The position numbers were made by a program, and so were the translations under genes. From the NCBI RefSeq assembly GCF_014842875.1, contig NZ_JACYXZ010000001.1, forward strand, positions 310,001 through 374,000: a stretch of 64,000 nucleotides of DNA, in the 5' to 3' direction. Source of the stretch: Nocardioides donggukensis (GTDB lineage Bacteria; Actinomycetota; Actinomycetes; Propionibacteriales; Nocardioidaceae). The first letter of the stretch is position 1. The number at the start of each line of letters is the position of its first letter. This document shows positions 41,953-50,303 of this stretch, one piece after another. The notes below the pieces were generated by a model that saw only the letters and a program-made list of their open reading frames with translations, was not told where the DNA came from and did not search any database.

Positions 41953-42783
41953 ATGGGAGACCCGCTGCTCATCACCGTGGCGCCGACCGGTGCCGAGACC
42001 GACAAGGCCGACTGCCCGGCACTGCCGACCACCCTGGAGGAGCTGGTCGCCAGCGCCCGCGAGTGCGAGGCCGCCGGGGCGGCCATGGTGCACGTGCACA
42101 TCCGCGACGCCGAGCACCGGCCCACCCTCGACCTCGGCCGGCTCACCGAGACCGTCGCCGCGCTGCGCCAGGAGACCGGACTGGTCGTGCAGCTGAGCAC
42201 CGGGGGGTCGGTGCACGATCCGCTGGAGGACCGGCTCAGGGTGCTCGAGGCGGCGCCGGACTCCTGCTCGCTGACCATGGGCACGACCAACTTCGGCGAC
42301 GACGTCTTCAGCAACCCCTGGCCGTTCGTGGTCGAGCTGCACGAGCGGGCCAGGGACGCCGAGGTGGTGCCGGAGTTCGAGCTGTTCGACCTCGGGCACG
42401 TCCACTCGCTGCACCGCCTGCTCGACCGGCACGGGCTGCCGTACGGCGGCCGGGTGCACGTGGACCTGGTCATGGGCGTCCCGGGTGGCATGCCCGGCAC
42501 CGTCGACGCGCTGGTCGCCGCGGTGGCCGCCTTCCCGGACGCGGTGACCAGCTGGTCGGCGACCGGCGTCGGGCGCACCAGCCTGCCGGTCATGCTGGCC
42601 GCGCTCGCCAAGGGCGGGCACCTGCGGGTCGGCATGGAGGACACCCTCACCCTCGCCAAGGGGGTCCCGGTCACCGGCAACGCCCAGCTCGTGGAGCGCG
42701 CCGTACGACTGGGGGAGCTGGCGCAGCGCGAGCCGGCCTCGCCCGCGGACGCCCGCGCGATGCTGCAGGTGCGCGCCGCCTGA
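41953..42783 (+). CDS. Beta-keto acid cleavage enzyme (BKACE, DUF849)
   Basis: 276-aa TIM-barrel enzyme of the family that condenses beta-keto acids with acetyl-CoA. Family residues are visible: zinc ligands in MVHVHIRD and HVHSLHRL, the QLSTGG strand, and the C-terminal [13 protein letters not shown]. The substrate varies in this family and is not assignable. It is divergent from dtd and convergent with the DsrE-like gene. Confidence 0.88.
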   Translation: MGDPLLITVAPTGAETDKADCPALPTTLEELVASARECEAAGAAMVHVHIRDAEHRPTLDLGRLTETVAALRQETGLVVQLSTGGSVHDPLEDRLRVLEAAPDSCSLTMGTTNFGDDVFSNPWPFVVELHERARDAEVVPEFELFDLGHVHSLHRLLDRHGLPYGGRVHVDLVMGVPGGMPGTVDALVAAVAAFPDAVTSWSATGVGRTSLPVMLAALAKGGHLRVGMEDTLTLAKGVPVTGNAQLVERAVRLGELAQREPASPADARAMLQVRAA

Positions 42784-42788
42784 CCCGG

Positions 42789-43148
42789 TCAGTACACCAG
42801 CGCCTGGACGCCGTCACCCAGCGCCGCCTCGGTGAACGCCGCGGCGCCGGCGATCGTGATGCCGTCCCGGATCCCCTCGGCGCTCAGCCCCCGTCGCTCG
42901 GCGCACTGGGTGCACAGGGTCACCCGGCCGCCGGCGAGCACCGCGCCGAGCAGGTCGGCGAGCGGCGTGGCCAGCGGCAGCGAGAACTCCTCGGCGCGAC
43001 CCGGCACCGCGAACCAGGCCGCCTCGCCGGTCAGCCAGAGCGAGACCTCGGCGCCGGAGGCGACCGCCGCTGCGGCGACCGTGAACGCCTGGTTGCAGCG
43101 CTCCGGGTCGTCGGCGCCGCACGTGACCTTGACCAGCAGGCTTCGCAT
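42789..43148 (-). CDS. DsrE-family protein
   Basis: 119 aa with the DsrE/F-like Rossmann fold. The start LLVKVTCGADDPERCNQAF, a VSLWLTGEAAWFA strand and CTQCAERRGL are typical of the small actinobacterial branch; paired Cys residues in the last segment could carry persulfide. Its place among sulfur genes fits sulfur relay, but no direct partner is seen. Confidence 0.85.
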   Translation of the reverse strand: MRSLLVKVTCGADDPERCNQAFTVAAAAVASGAEVSLWLTGEAAWFAVPGRAEEFSLPLATPLADLLGAVLAGGRVTLCTQCAERRGLSAEGIRDGITIAGAAAFTEAALGDGVQALVY

Positions 43149-43190
43149 GCGCCGAGCCTAGTCGCCGGTCCGCGCGCCGCGCGCTGCACC

Positions 43191-43205
43191 TAGACTGCCC
43201 GCATG
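43191..43205 (+). promoter_or_regulatory. Leaderless promoter -10 of the nitrobindin gene
   Basis: TAGACT (43191-43196), 6 nt, then ATG at 43203; identical hexamer and spacing to purF. Confidence 0.5.
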
Positions 43206-43697
43206 CCGTTCGAGCTCCCCGACAACCTCCATCCCGACTGCGCCCCCGTCGCCTGGATGCTCGGCACCTGGGCCGGCAACGGTCATGGCGACTACCCCAC
43301 GATCGACGCGTTCGAGTTCGGCCAGGAGCTGATCTTCACCCACGACGGGCGGCCCTTCCTGCACTACCTGGCGCGGTCCTGGATCGTCGACGGCGACGGC
43401 ACGAAGGTCCGTGACGCCGCCCTGGAGAGCGGCTTCGTGCGCTGCCGCCCCGAGGGCCGGGTCGAGATGCTGCTGTCGCACTCGTCCGGCTTCGCCGAGG
43501 TCTGGTACGGCTCGGCCGGCGACGCGCGCATGGAGATCGCCACCGACGCCATCGCCCGCACCGAGTCGGCGAAGGAGGTCACCGGCGGCAAGCGCCTCTA
43601 CGGGTACGTCGAGGGGGACCTGCTCTACGCCTACGACATGGCCGCCATGGGCCAGCCCCTGCAGCCGCACCTGTGGGCCCGGCTCCAGCGCCGGTGA
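43203..43697 (+). CDS. Nitrobindin-family heme-binding protein
   Basis: 164-aa beta-barrel of the FABP-like/nitrobindin family. The signature MLGTWAGNGHGDYPTI is at the N-terminus (usual form GTWRGEGxGxYPTI) and the proximal heme-ligand His is in QPHLWARL at the C-terminus. Bacterial members bind ferric heme and can isomerise peroxynitrite to nitrate. The downstream Fur-type gene starts 16 bp later, suggesting an iron or heme link. Confidence 0.9.
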   Translation: MPFELPDNLHPDCAPVAWMLGTWAGNGHGDYPTIDAFEFGQELIFTHDGRPFLHYLARSWIVDGDGTKVRDAALESGFVRCRPEGRVEMLLSHSSGFAEVWYGSAGDARMEIATDAIARTESAKEVTGGKRLYGYVEGDLLYAYDMAAMGQPLQPHLWARLQRR

Positions 43698-43713
43698 GCC
43701 GACGGCGGCACGC

Positions 43714-44178
43714 GTGAGCGACGACTTCGCCGACCGGCTGCGCAGCAGCGGCAAGCGGCTGACCCCGCAGCGCGAGCTGATCCTGCGCGCCGTCGAGGCG
43801 CTCGGGCACGCCACCCCCGACGAGGTGCTGGCCGAGGTGCGTCGGCACGCGTCGGCCGTGAACGTGTCCACGGTCTACCGCAACCTCGAGGTGCTCGAGG
43901 AGCTCGGGCTGGTCCGGCACGCGCACCTGAGTGACCGCGCCCCGACGTACCACTCGGTGGGCGGCCACGAGCACTTCCACCTCGTGTGCCGCACCTGCCG
44001 TGACGTCACCTCGGTGGGCGCGGAGGAGTTCGCCGCCCTCGGGACGCTATTGCAGGAGAAGTTCGGGTTCGGCACGGACATCGGCCACCTCACGCTGTTC
44101 GGCACCTGTCGCCGCTGCGCGGCCCGGGCCGCGGAGGGCTCGGACCGGCCCGACGGGGGCGCCCCGCCCACGACGTAG
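43714..44178 (+). CDS. Fur-family metal-responsive regulator
   Basis: 154 aa. Winged helix with LTPQRELILRAVEAL and NVSTVYRNLEVLEELGLV, a metal-binding segment GGHEHFHLVCRTC, and a second zinc pair CRRC near the C-terminus, giving the two CxxC structural zinc knuckles. Which metal it senses (Fe, Zn or Mn) is uncertain. The GTG start is 16 bp after nitrobindin. Its TAG stop overlaps the -10 of the next gene. Confidence 0.9.
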   Translation: MSDDFADRLRSSGKRLTPQRELILRAVEALGHATPDEVLAEVRRHASAVNVSTVYRNLEVLEELGLVRHAHLSDRAPTYHSVGGHEHFHLVCRTCRDVTSVGAEEFAALGTLLQEKFGFGTDIGHLTLFGTCRRCAARAAEGSDRPDGGAPPTT

Positions 44179-44190
44179 GCTGGGGGCATG
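44176..44190 (+). promoter_or_regulatory. Leaderless promoter -10 of ygfZ overlapping the fur stop
   Basis: TAGGCT (44176-44181), 6 nt, ATG at 44188. The first three bases are the stop codon of the upstream Fur-family gene. Confidence 0.5.
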
Positions 44191-45156
44191 TCTGCCAGCC
44201 CGCTGCTCGACCTGCCCGGTGCCGTGGCCGCCGACGGCCTCGACGCCCCGGTGGCCGCTCACTACGGCTCCTTCCACGGTGAGCAGCGCTCCCTCGAGGC
44301 CGGCGAGGGCTTCGTCGACCTGTCCCACCGGGACGTGGTGCGGGTCTCCGGGCCGGAGCGGCTCGGCTGGCTGCACAACCTGACCTCCCAGCACCTCGTC
44401 GACCTGCAGCCCGGGGTGCCCACGGCGGCGCTGGTGCTCAGCCCCCAGGGCCACGTCGAGCACGCGATGTACGCCGTCGACAGCGGCGGCGAGGACGGCT
44501 CCTTCACCGCCCATGTCGAGCCCGGCCGGGGCCCGGCCCTGGTGGAGTTCCTCGAGCGCATGAAGTTCATGACCCGGGTGGAGGTCGCGGACCTCACCGG
44601 GGAGCTGGCAGTCGCCTGGCGGCCCTCGGCCCGGACGGGTGTGGCGTACGACGGCTACGAGCTGGTCCCGCGCGACCGGCTCGAGGCCTATGCCGCGGCG
44701 GCCGGCCCGGCGGCCGGGATCTGGGCGTTCGAGGCGCTGCGGATCGCCCGCGGGGAGCCACGGCTGGGTCTGGACACCGACCATCGCACCATCCCCAACG
44801 AGGCCGGCTGGATCGGCAGCGCCGTCCACCTCGAGAAGGGCTGCTACCGGGGCCAGGAGACCGTGGCCCGCGTGCACACGCTCGGTCGCCCGCCCCGTCG
44901 GTTGACGATGCTGCACCTGGACGGGTCGGAGAACCGGCTGCCGCCGGTCGGCGCGGAGCTGCGTCGTGAGGACCGGGTCGTGGGCTTCGTCGGCACCTCG
45001 GCCCGCCACCACGAGCTCGGCCCCATCGCGCTGGCCATGGTCAAGCGCAACGTCCCGGTCGAGGCGACCCTCGAGGTCGACGGGATGCCGGTGACCCAGG
45101 AGGTCGTCGTCGACCCGGAGGTCGGGCTGCACGTCCGGCCCACCATGCGGGGCTGA
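44188..45156 (+). CDS. ygfZ: YgfZ-type folate-binding Fe-S maintenance protein
   Basis: 322 aa, GcvT-like fold. The diagnostic motif is GCYRGQETVARV with its conserved Cys, as in YgfZ/IBA57, which supports assembly or repair of Fe-S clusters such as in MiaB. Folate-binding N-terminal segments include LHNLTSQHLVDL. It sits next to Fur-family and nitrobindin genes. Confidence 0.9.
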   Translation: MSASPLLDLPGAVAADGLDAPVAAHYGSFHGEQRSLEAGEGFVDLSHRDVVRVSGPERLGWLHNLTSQHLVDLQPGVPTAALVLSPQGHVEHAMYAVDSGGEDGSFTAHVEPGRGPALVEFLERMKFMTRVEVADLTGELAVAWRPSARTGVAYDGYELVPRDRLEAYAAAAGPAAGIWAFEALRIARGEPRLGLDTDHRTIPNEAGWIGSAVHLEKGCYRGQETVARVHTLGRPPRRLTMLHLDGSENRLPPVGAELRREDRVVGFVGTSARHHELGPIALAMVKRNVPVEATLEVDGMPVTQEVVVDPEVGLHVRPTMRG

Positions 45157-45242
45157 CCCGACTCGGCCGCCGGCCCGCTCCGGCTGCGACCTACACTGGC
45201 GCCGACGTGGCGACCGGAAGCGGTCTCGGGGGAAGGCTGGAG

Positions 45243-45593
45243 ATGGCATTGGAATCGGCGGAGCGCCCCTGGGGGTCCTGGCACGTGCTCGACGAGAGCC
45301 GGGGCTACAAGGTCAAGCGGATCCACGTGCACCCGGGCCAGCGGCTCTCCTACCAGACCCACGAGCACCGCTCCGAGCACTGGGTCGTGATCTTCGGCGT
45401 CGCCACCTGCGTCATCGACGGGGAGACGATCGTGGCCGGACCCGGCGAGTCGGTCGACGTGGCCACGGGTGCCGCGCACCGGATCATCAACGAGCACGCC
45501 GAGGAGCTGGTGATCGTCGAGGTGCAGCACGGTGCCTACACCGGCGAGGACGACATCTGCCGCCTCGAGGACGACTACGGCCGCGAGGACTGA
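45243..45593 (+). CDS. Mannose-6-phosphate isomerase type II-like cupin protein
   Basis: 116-aa single cupin matching the C-terminal isomerase domain of ManC/AlgA-type proteins: RPWGSWHVLDESRGYKVKRI, metal site YQTHEHRSEHWVV, and GAAHRIIN. The nucleotidyltransferase half is absent, so it is a stand-alone cupin. The ATG at 45243 has GGAAGG-CTGGAG upstream. Probably sugar-phosphate isomerase; activity unproven. Confidence 0.85.
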   Translation: MALESAERPWGSWHVLDESRGYKVKRIHVHPGQRLSYQTHEHRSEHWVVIFGVATCVIDGETIVAGPGESVDVATGAAHRIINEHAEELVIVEVQHGAYTGEDDICRLEDDYGRED

Positions 45594-45664
45594 GGGTCCC
45601 GGACGCCTGTCCAGCCGTCTGCCCCGGGGTCTGTCCCGAGATCAGCCTCGAGATCTGCCCGACG

Positions 45665-45720
45665 CGACAGTCCCCGGCGACCGGGCCCGCGGTGCGGACC
45701 CCGGTCGCCGGGGACTGTCG
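45665..45720. terminator. 21-bp perfect-stem hairpin between convergent genes
   Basis: Arms 45665-45685 and 45700-45720 (CGACAGTCCCCGGCGACCGG plus one more G) are perfectly complementary around a 14-nt loop. It is 71 bp after the cupin stop and 21 bp from the cysN stop on the other strand: a likely two-way terminator. Confidence 0.75.
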
Positions 45721-45741
45721 AGTCGACGCGTGGACGCGTGG

Positions 45742-47040
45742 TCAGCTGCCGGAGTTGATCATCCCGGCGCCGACGGTCTTGCCGGTGCCCTCGTCGATCA
45801 GGATGAACGACCCCGTGGTCCGGTTCTTCGAGTACGGGTCGCACAGCAGCGGCACGGTGGTGCGCAGCTGGACGCGGCCGATCTCGTTGAGGCCGAGCTC
45901 CTTGGTGTCCTGGTCGCGGTGCAGGCTGTTCACGTCCAGGCGGTACTGCACGTCCTTGATGAGAGCCCGTCCGGTGCGGGTGGTGTGCTTGATCGCGAGC
46001 TTCTGGCGCGGCCGCAACGGCTCGTTGGTCATCCAGCAGACCATCGCGTCGATGTCCTGGCTCGGCTGGGGGGCGTTGCGCACCCGGGCGATCATGTCTC
46101 CGCGCGAGACGTCGACGTCGTCGGCCAGACGCACGGTGACCGACATCGGAGGGTAGGCCTCCTCGATCTCCCGGTCGAAGAGGTCGATGCCCTCGATGGT
46201 CGAGGTCATGCCGCTCGGCAGCACCACGACCTCGTCGCCCGGCTTGAGCACGCCACCGGCGACCTGGCCGCCGTACCCGCGGTAGTCGTGGTGCTCGTCG
46301 GACTTGGGGCGGACGACGTACTGCACCGGGAACCGGACGTCGACGAGGTCGCGGTCGGACGCGACGTGGACGTGCTCGAGGTGGTGCATGAGGGTCGGGC
46401 CGCTGTACCACTCCATCTTCTCGGAGCGGGTCACGACGTTGTCGCCCTGGAGCGCCGAGATCGGGATGATCTCGAGGTCGGGGATCGACAGCTTCGTCGC
46501 GAACGAGGTGAACTCGCGGTGGATGTCGTTGAAGACGTCCTCGGAGAAGTCCACGAGGTCCATCTTGTTCACGGCCAGCACGAGGTGCGGGACCCGCAGC
46601 AGCGACAGGATCACCGCGTGCCGCCGGGACTGCTCGGTGAGGCCCTGGCGGGCGTCGACCAGCACCAGGCCGAGGTCGGCGGTGGACGCGCCGGTGACCA
46701 TGTTCCGCGTGTACTGCACGTGGCCCGGGGTGTCGGCGATGATGAACTTGCGGTCGGGCGTCGCGAAGTAGCGGTAGGCCACGTCGATCGTGATGCCCTG
46801 CTCGCGCTCGGAGCGCAGGCCGTCGGTCAGCAGCGCCAGGTCGGTGTAGTCGTAGCCCCGCGACTTGCTGGTGCTCTCGACCGACTCGAGCTGGTCCTCG
46901 AAGATCGCCTTGGAGTCGAGCAGCAGCCGCCCGATGAGGGTGGACTTGCCGTCGTCGACGGACCCGGCCGTGGCGAAGCGCAGCAGGTCCGCGTTCTCGC
47001 TGATGGCCTGCTGGCCGGTCTCTACGGTGTCGGCAGTCAT
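45742..47040 (-). CDS. cysN: Sulfate adenylyltransferase subunit 1 (GTPase)
   Basis: 432-aa EF-Tu-like GTPase that drives ATP sulfurylase. G motifs: TAGSVDDGKSTLIGRLL (G1), GITIDVAYRYF (G2), ADTPGH (G3) and NKMD (G4), followed by two beta-barrel domains. No fused APS kinase domain; that activity is in the separate cysC. The ATG overlaps the cysD stop (TGATG), giving the obligate CysDN pair. Confidence 0.96.
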   Translation of the reverse strand: MTADTVETGQQAISENADLLRFATAGSVDDGKSTLIGRLLLDSKAIFEDQLESVESTSKSRGYDYTDLALLTDGLRSEREQGITIDVAYRYFATPDRKFIIADTPGHVQYTRNMVTGASTADLGLVLVDARQGLTEQSRRHAVILSLLRVPHLVLAVNKMDLVDFSEDVFNDIHREFTSFATKLSIPDLEIIPISALQGDNVVTRSEKMEWYSGPTLMHHLEHVHVASDRDLVDVRFPVQYVVRPKSDEHHDYRGYGGQVAGGVLKPGDEVVVLPSGMTSTIEGIDLFDREIEEAYPPMSVTVRLADDVDVSRGDMIARVRNAPQPSQDIDAMVCWMTNEPLRPRQKLAIKHTTRTGRALIKDVQYRLDVNSLHRDQDTKELGLNEIGRVQLRTTVPLLCDPYSKNRTTGSFILIDEGTGKTVGAGMINSGS

Positions 47041-47969
47041 CAGAAGTAGCCTTCCTTCTTCCGGTCTTCCATGGCCGCCTCGGAGAACCGGTCGTCGCCA
47101 CGGGTCGCCCCGCGCTCGGTGACCTTCGCGATCGCGATCTCCTCGATGATCTCGGCGGTGGTGCTGGCACTGCTCTCGACGCAGCCGGTCAGGGTGAGGT
47201 CGCCGACGGTGCGGAACCGGACGGTGCGGGTCTCGGCCGTCTCGCCCTTGCGGAGCGGGTTGAAGTCGCTCTCGGTGAGCAGCATGCCGTCGCGCTCGAA
47301 CACGCTGCGCTGGTGGGAGAAGTAGATCGAGGGGATCTCGATCCCCTCGCGGTCGATGTAGTGCCAGATGTCGAGCTCGGTCCAGTTCGACAGCGGGAAG
47401 ATCCGCATGTGCTCGCCCTCGTGCAGGCGCCCGTTGTAGAGGCTCCACAGCTCGGGCCGCTGCATCTTGGGGTCCCACTGGCCGAACTCGTCGCGGTGGG
47501 AGTAGACGCGCTCCTTGGCGCGGGCCTTCTCCTCGTCGCGGCGACCGCCACCGAAGGCGGCGGTGAAGCCCTCCTCCTCGACGGCGTTGAGCAGGGTGCC
47601 GATCTGGAGCCGGTTCCGGCTGGTCTTGCCGTCGTCGACGACGACGCCGTTGGCGATCGCCTCCTCGACCGAGGCGACCACGAGGCGGACACCGAGCCGG
47701 TTGACCCAGGAGTCACGGCACTCGAGCACCTCGGGGAAGTCGTACCCGGTGTCGACCTGCAGCATCGGGAAGGGGATCTTGGCGGGGTAGAAGGCCTTCT
47801 CCGCCAGCCGGAGCATCACGATGGAGTCCTTGCCGCCGGAGAACATCAGGACGGGCTTCTCGAACTCCGCCGCGACCTCGCGGAAGATGTGGATGGACTC
47901 CGCCTCCAGCTGGTCGAGCTGACTCAGCTGGTAGTCGGCGTGAGTCGCGGCCATGACCGGCTCTGCCAT
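47040..47969 (-). CDS. cysD: Sulfate adenylyltransferase subunit 2
   Basis: 309-aa PP-loop catalytic subunit that makes APS from sulfate and ATP. The PP-loop is FSGGKDSIVMLRL and the family segments include LQVDTGYDFPEV, AFGGGRRDEEKARAKER and SHRDEFGQWDP. It starts 43 bp after the TauE permease stop; Met6 is an alternative start. Part of the minus-strand cysC-tauE-cysDN group. Confidence 0.96.
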   Translation of the reverse strand: MAEPVMAATHADYQLSQLDQLEAESIHIFREVAAEFEKPVLMFSGGKDSIVMLRLAEKAFYPAKIPFPMLQVDTGYDFPEVLECRDSWVNRLGVRLVVASVEEAIANGVVVDDGKTSRNRLQIGTLLNAVEEEGFTAAFGGGRRDEEKARAKERVYSHRDEFGQWDPKMQRPELWSLYNGRLHEGEHMRIFPLSNWTELDIWHYIDREGIEIPSIYFSHQRSVFERDGMLLTESDFNPLRKGETAETRTVRFRTVGDLTLTGCVESSASTTAEIIEEIAIAKVTERGATRGDDRFSEAAMEDRKKEGYF

Positions 47970-48012
47970 TCTTGGGGACCTCTCGTCGGGACAGCAGCGG
48001 ACATCGTATCGG

Positions 48013-48966
48013 CTAATCGCCTCGGGGCCCGATTCCGGGCTCGTCCTTGATCAGGCGCCAGGCGCCGGCGTTGTTGTCGAACGGCGGCAGCCCGCGCGTC
48101 TGTCGCACGAAACCCCACGCGAGCGGCCCGAGCAGCAGCAGCCCGGCGCCGATGATGCCGACCGCCTCGGGGGAGAGCCCGAGCAGCTTGAGCCCGGTGA
48201 GGGTGAGGACGATGACGATGCCGCGACGGATCACCGACTGGGACACCCAGGCGGCCATCCGGGCACCGAGGAACGTGCCGGGTGTGCCGCCCACGATCAG
48301 CGGGATGAGCACGGCCCAGTCGACGCCGTTGACGATCACGTGCCCGATGGCCGCGGCGAGCACCAGCGGGACCGCCTGCACGAGGTCGGTGCCGACCAGC
48401 TTGAGGGCCGACAGCGTGGGGTAGAGCAGCAGCAGGGCCACCATGATCAGGGAGCCGGACCCGACCGAGGTGATCCCGACCAGCAGGCCGCCGATGGCGC
48501 CGACCAGCAGCGTGGGCACCGGCCGGACGGTGATCTCCTCCGAGGGCGCCTCGTTGCCGCTGGTCACCATGCGCAGCTGGAGGTACATCCGCAGCGTGTA
48601 GGTCGCGGCGGTGAACAGGAGGGCGCCGCCGATCGCGTTGACGACGAACTCCTCGGCCGACTCTCCTCCGAACCGGTCGACGATGAAGGCGCCCGCGAAG
48701 GCGAACGGCACCGAGCCGCCGACCAGCAGGCCGGCCAGGCGCAGGTTGGGCGCGCCGTGCCGCCAGTGCACGGCCGCACCGACGGACTTGTTGACCGAGG
48801 CGGCCACCAGGTCGTTGGCCACCGCGGTCGTGGCCGGGACGCCGAGGAAGATCAGCGCGGGAGTCATCAGCGCCCCGCCGCCCATGCCGGTGAGGCCCAC
48901 GACGATGCCCACACCGAAGGACACCGCCAGCACGGCCAGCGCCGCGGTGGTGAAGAGCTCCGCCAT
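48013..48966 (-). CDS. TauE/SafE-family sulfite/sulfonate-type permease
   Basis: 317-aa polytopic membrane protein with the duplicated TauE/SafE motif: GVGIVVGLTGMGGGALMTP near the N-terminus and LLVGAIGGLLVGITSVGSGS in the second half. In a cysC-cysDN operon it most likely moves sulfate, or exports sulfite. AAGGAG precedes the ATG. No classical CysTWA importer is in the window. Confidence 0.9.
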   Translation of the reverse strand: MAELFTTAALAVLAVSFGVGIVVGLTGMGGGALMTPALIFLGVPATTAVANDLVAASVNKSVGAAVHWRHGAPNLRLAGLLVGGSVPFAFAGAFIVDRFGGESAEEFVVNAIGGALLFTAATYTLRMYLQLRMVTSGNEAPSEEITVRPVPTLLVGAIGGLLVGITSVGSGSLIMVALLLLYPTLSALKLVGTDLVQAVPLVLAAAIGHVIVNGVDWAVLIPLIVGGTPGTFLGARMAAWVSQSVIRRGIVIVLTLTGLKLLGLSPEAVGIIGAGLLLLGPLAWGFVRQTRGLPPFDNNAGAWRLIKDEPGIGPRGD

Positions 48967-49066
48967 CAGTTCTCCTTGGGACGTCCCGCAGCCTGCGGGG
49001 AGGGTCGTCTCGGCCGACCGGGGCTGAGCATACGGGTCCAGGTCGCCCGGACCGGCGTCGCGCCGC

Positions 49067-50260
49067 TCACCCGAGGTCGAGCAGGCCGGCCGCCGCGAGC
49101 GCCCGCTCGACGTCCGCCAGGGCGTCCTCGATGCTGCGCCCGGTGGTGTCGACGCGTACGGCGGCGTCGTCGGGCTCCTCGTAGGGGGAGGAGATGCCGG
49201 TGAACTCGGGGATCTCACCGGCCCGGGCCTTCGCGTAGAGGCCCTTGCGGTCGCGGCGCTCGCACTCCTCGAGCGGGGTCGCCACGTGGATGAGGAAGAA
49301 CTCGCCGCCCGCGTCCTCGACCATCGCCCGGACCTGCTGCCGGGTCTCGTCGAACGGCGCGATCGGGGAGCAGATCGCCACGCCGCCGTGCCGGGAGACC
49401 TCGGCCGCCACCCAGCCGATGCGCCGGATGTTGGTCTCGCGGTCCTCCCGGGAGAAGCTCAGGCCGGCGGACAGGTTGCGCCGGACCACGTCACCGTCCA
49501 GCGAGGTGACGGTGCGCCGGCCGCCCTCGAGGATCCGGTCCTGGAGCGCGCGGGCGAGGGTCGACTTGCCGCTGCCCGACAGCCCGGTGAAGAACAGCAC
49601 CAGGCCGCGCTCGTCGGCTGGTGGCCGGTCGAAGTCCACGACGGCGGCCACCTCGTCGGACAGGTCGCCCTCGTCGTCGTCGGTGACCCCGCGCACCTCG
49701 TCCCCGGCGGCGTAGTTGCCGACGACCTGGTGGCCGAGCAGGTGGTCGGCCGTCGGGTCGCCGTGCGAGGCGAGCGGGACCGCCACCACGGATGCCTGGG
49801 GCAGGGCCTCGGCGGCGGCCAGGGTGGCCCGGATCAGCCCGACCGGGCTCAGCCCCTCGGGGGTGCCGGCGCCGACCAGGACCAGCAGCACGACCGGGGG
49901 GTCCGTGGGGAGGGTGGCGACCTGGCCGCGGGTGAGCGGGCCGCTGACCGGGACGAACACCGAGCCGGCGTGCCGCTCCCGGACCTCGCCGGGCGTCAGG
50001 TAGAGCCGCCGGAAGGGGCCGAACTGGGCGTGGGTCAGGGAGGCGACGCTCCCGTCCCCGGTCACCCTGGCCAGCGGCAGGCCCTCCGGGTCGACGAGCT
50101 CGACGTCCTGGCCGGCGACCTCCGGCGGCAGGGACAGGGTGACCGGCGACCCGGGCTCGTTGAAGCCGGTGAGGGGGGCCAGCGCGCCGCTCACGAGCAG
50201 CTCGAGGTCGTCGAGCTCGCGGGGCGTCGGGCAGTGCTGGGGGAGCGGGTCGGTGGGCAC
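49067..50260 (-). CDS. cysC: Adenylyl-sulfate kinase with degenerate N-terminal ATP-sulfurylase-like domain
   Basis: 397 aa. The C-terminal ~180 residues are APS kinase: P-loop FTGLSGSGKSTLA, LDGDVVRRNLSAGLSFSRED and ICSPIAPF, making PAPS from APS. The N-terminal ~200 residues resemble the start of single-chain ATP sulfurylase (ELDDLELLVSGALAPLTGF, then IRATLAAAEALPQASVVAVP), but the catalytic QTRNP and HxxH motifs are missing, so this domain is probably non-catalytic. The GTG at 50260 follows AGGAT; ATG 50302 would add 14 aa. It heads the operon and is divergent from the asparaginase gene. Confidence 0.88.
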   Translation of the reverse strand: MPTDPLPQHCPTPRELDDLELLVSGALAPLTGFNEPGSPVTLSLPPEVAGQDVELVDPEGLPLARVTGDGSVASLTHAQFGPFRRLYLTPGEVRERHAGSVFVPVSGPLTRGQVATLPTDPPVVLLVLVGAGTPEGLSPVGLIRATLAAAEALPQASVVAVPLASHGDPTADHLLGHQVVGNYAAGDEVRGVTDDDEGDLSDEVAAVVDFDRPPADERGLVLFFTGLSGSGKSTLARALQDRILEGGRRTVTSLDGDVVRRNLSAGLSFSREDRETNIRRIGWVAAEVSRHGGVAICSPIAPFDETRQQVRAMVEDAGGEFFLIHVATPLEECERRDRKGLYAKARAGEIPEFTGISSPYEEPDDAAVRVDTTGRSIEDALADVERALAAAGLLDLG

Positions 50261-50287
50261 GGCGTCATCCTGCCATCCGGCGGTGGG

Positions 50288-50303
50288 TAGCCTCGCGGGC
50301 ATG
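50288..50303 (+). promoter_or_regulatory. Leaderless-type -10 of the asparaginase gene
   Basis: TAGCCT (50288-50293), 7 nt, ATG at 50301. It lies within the 40-bp gap to the divergent cysC start. Confidence 0.35.
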
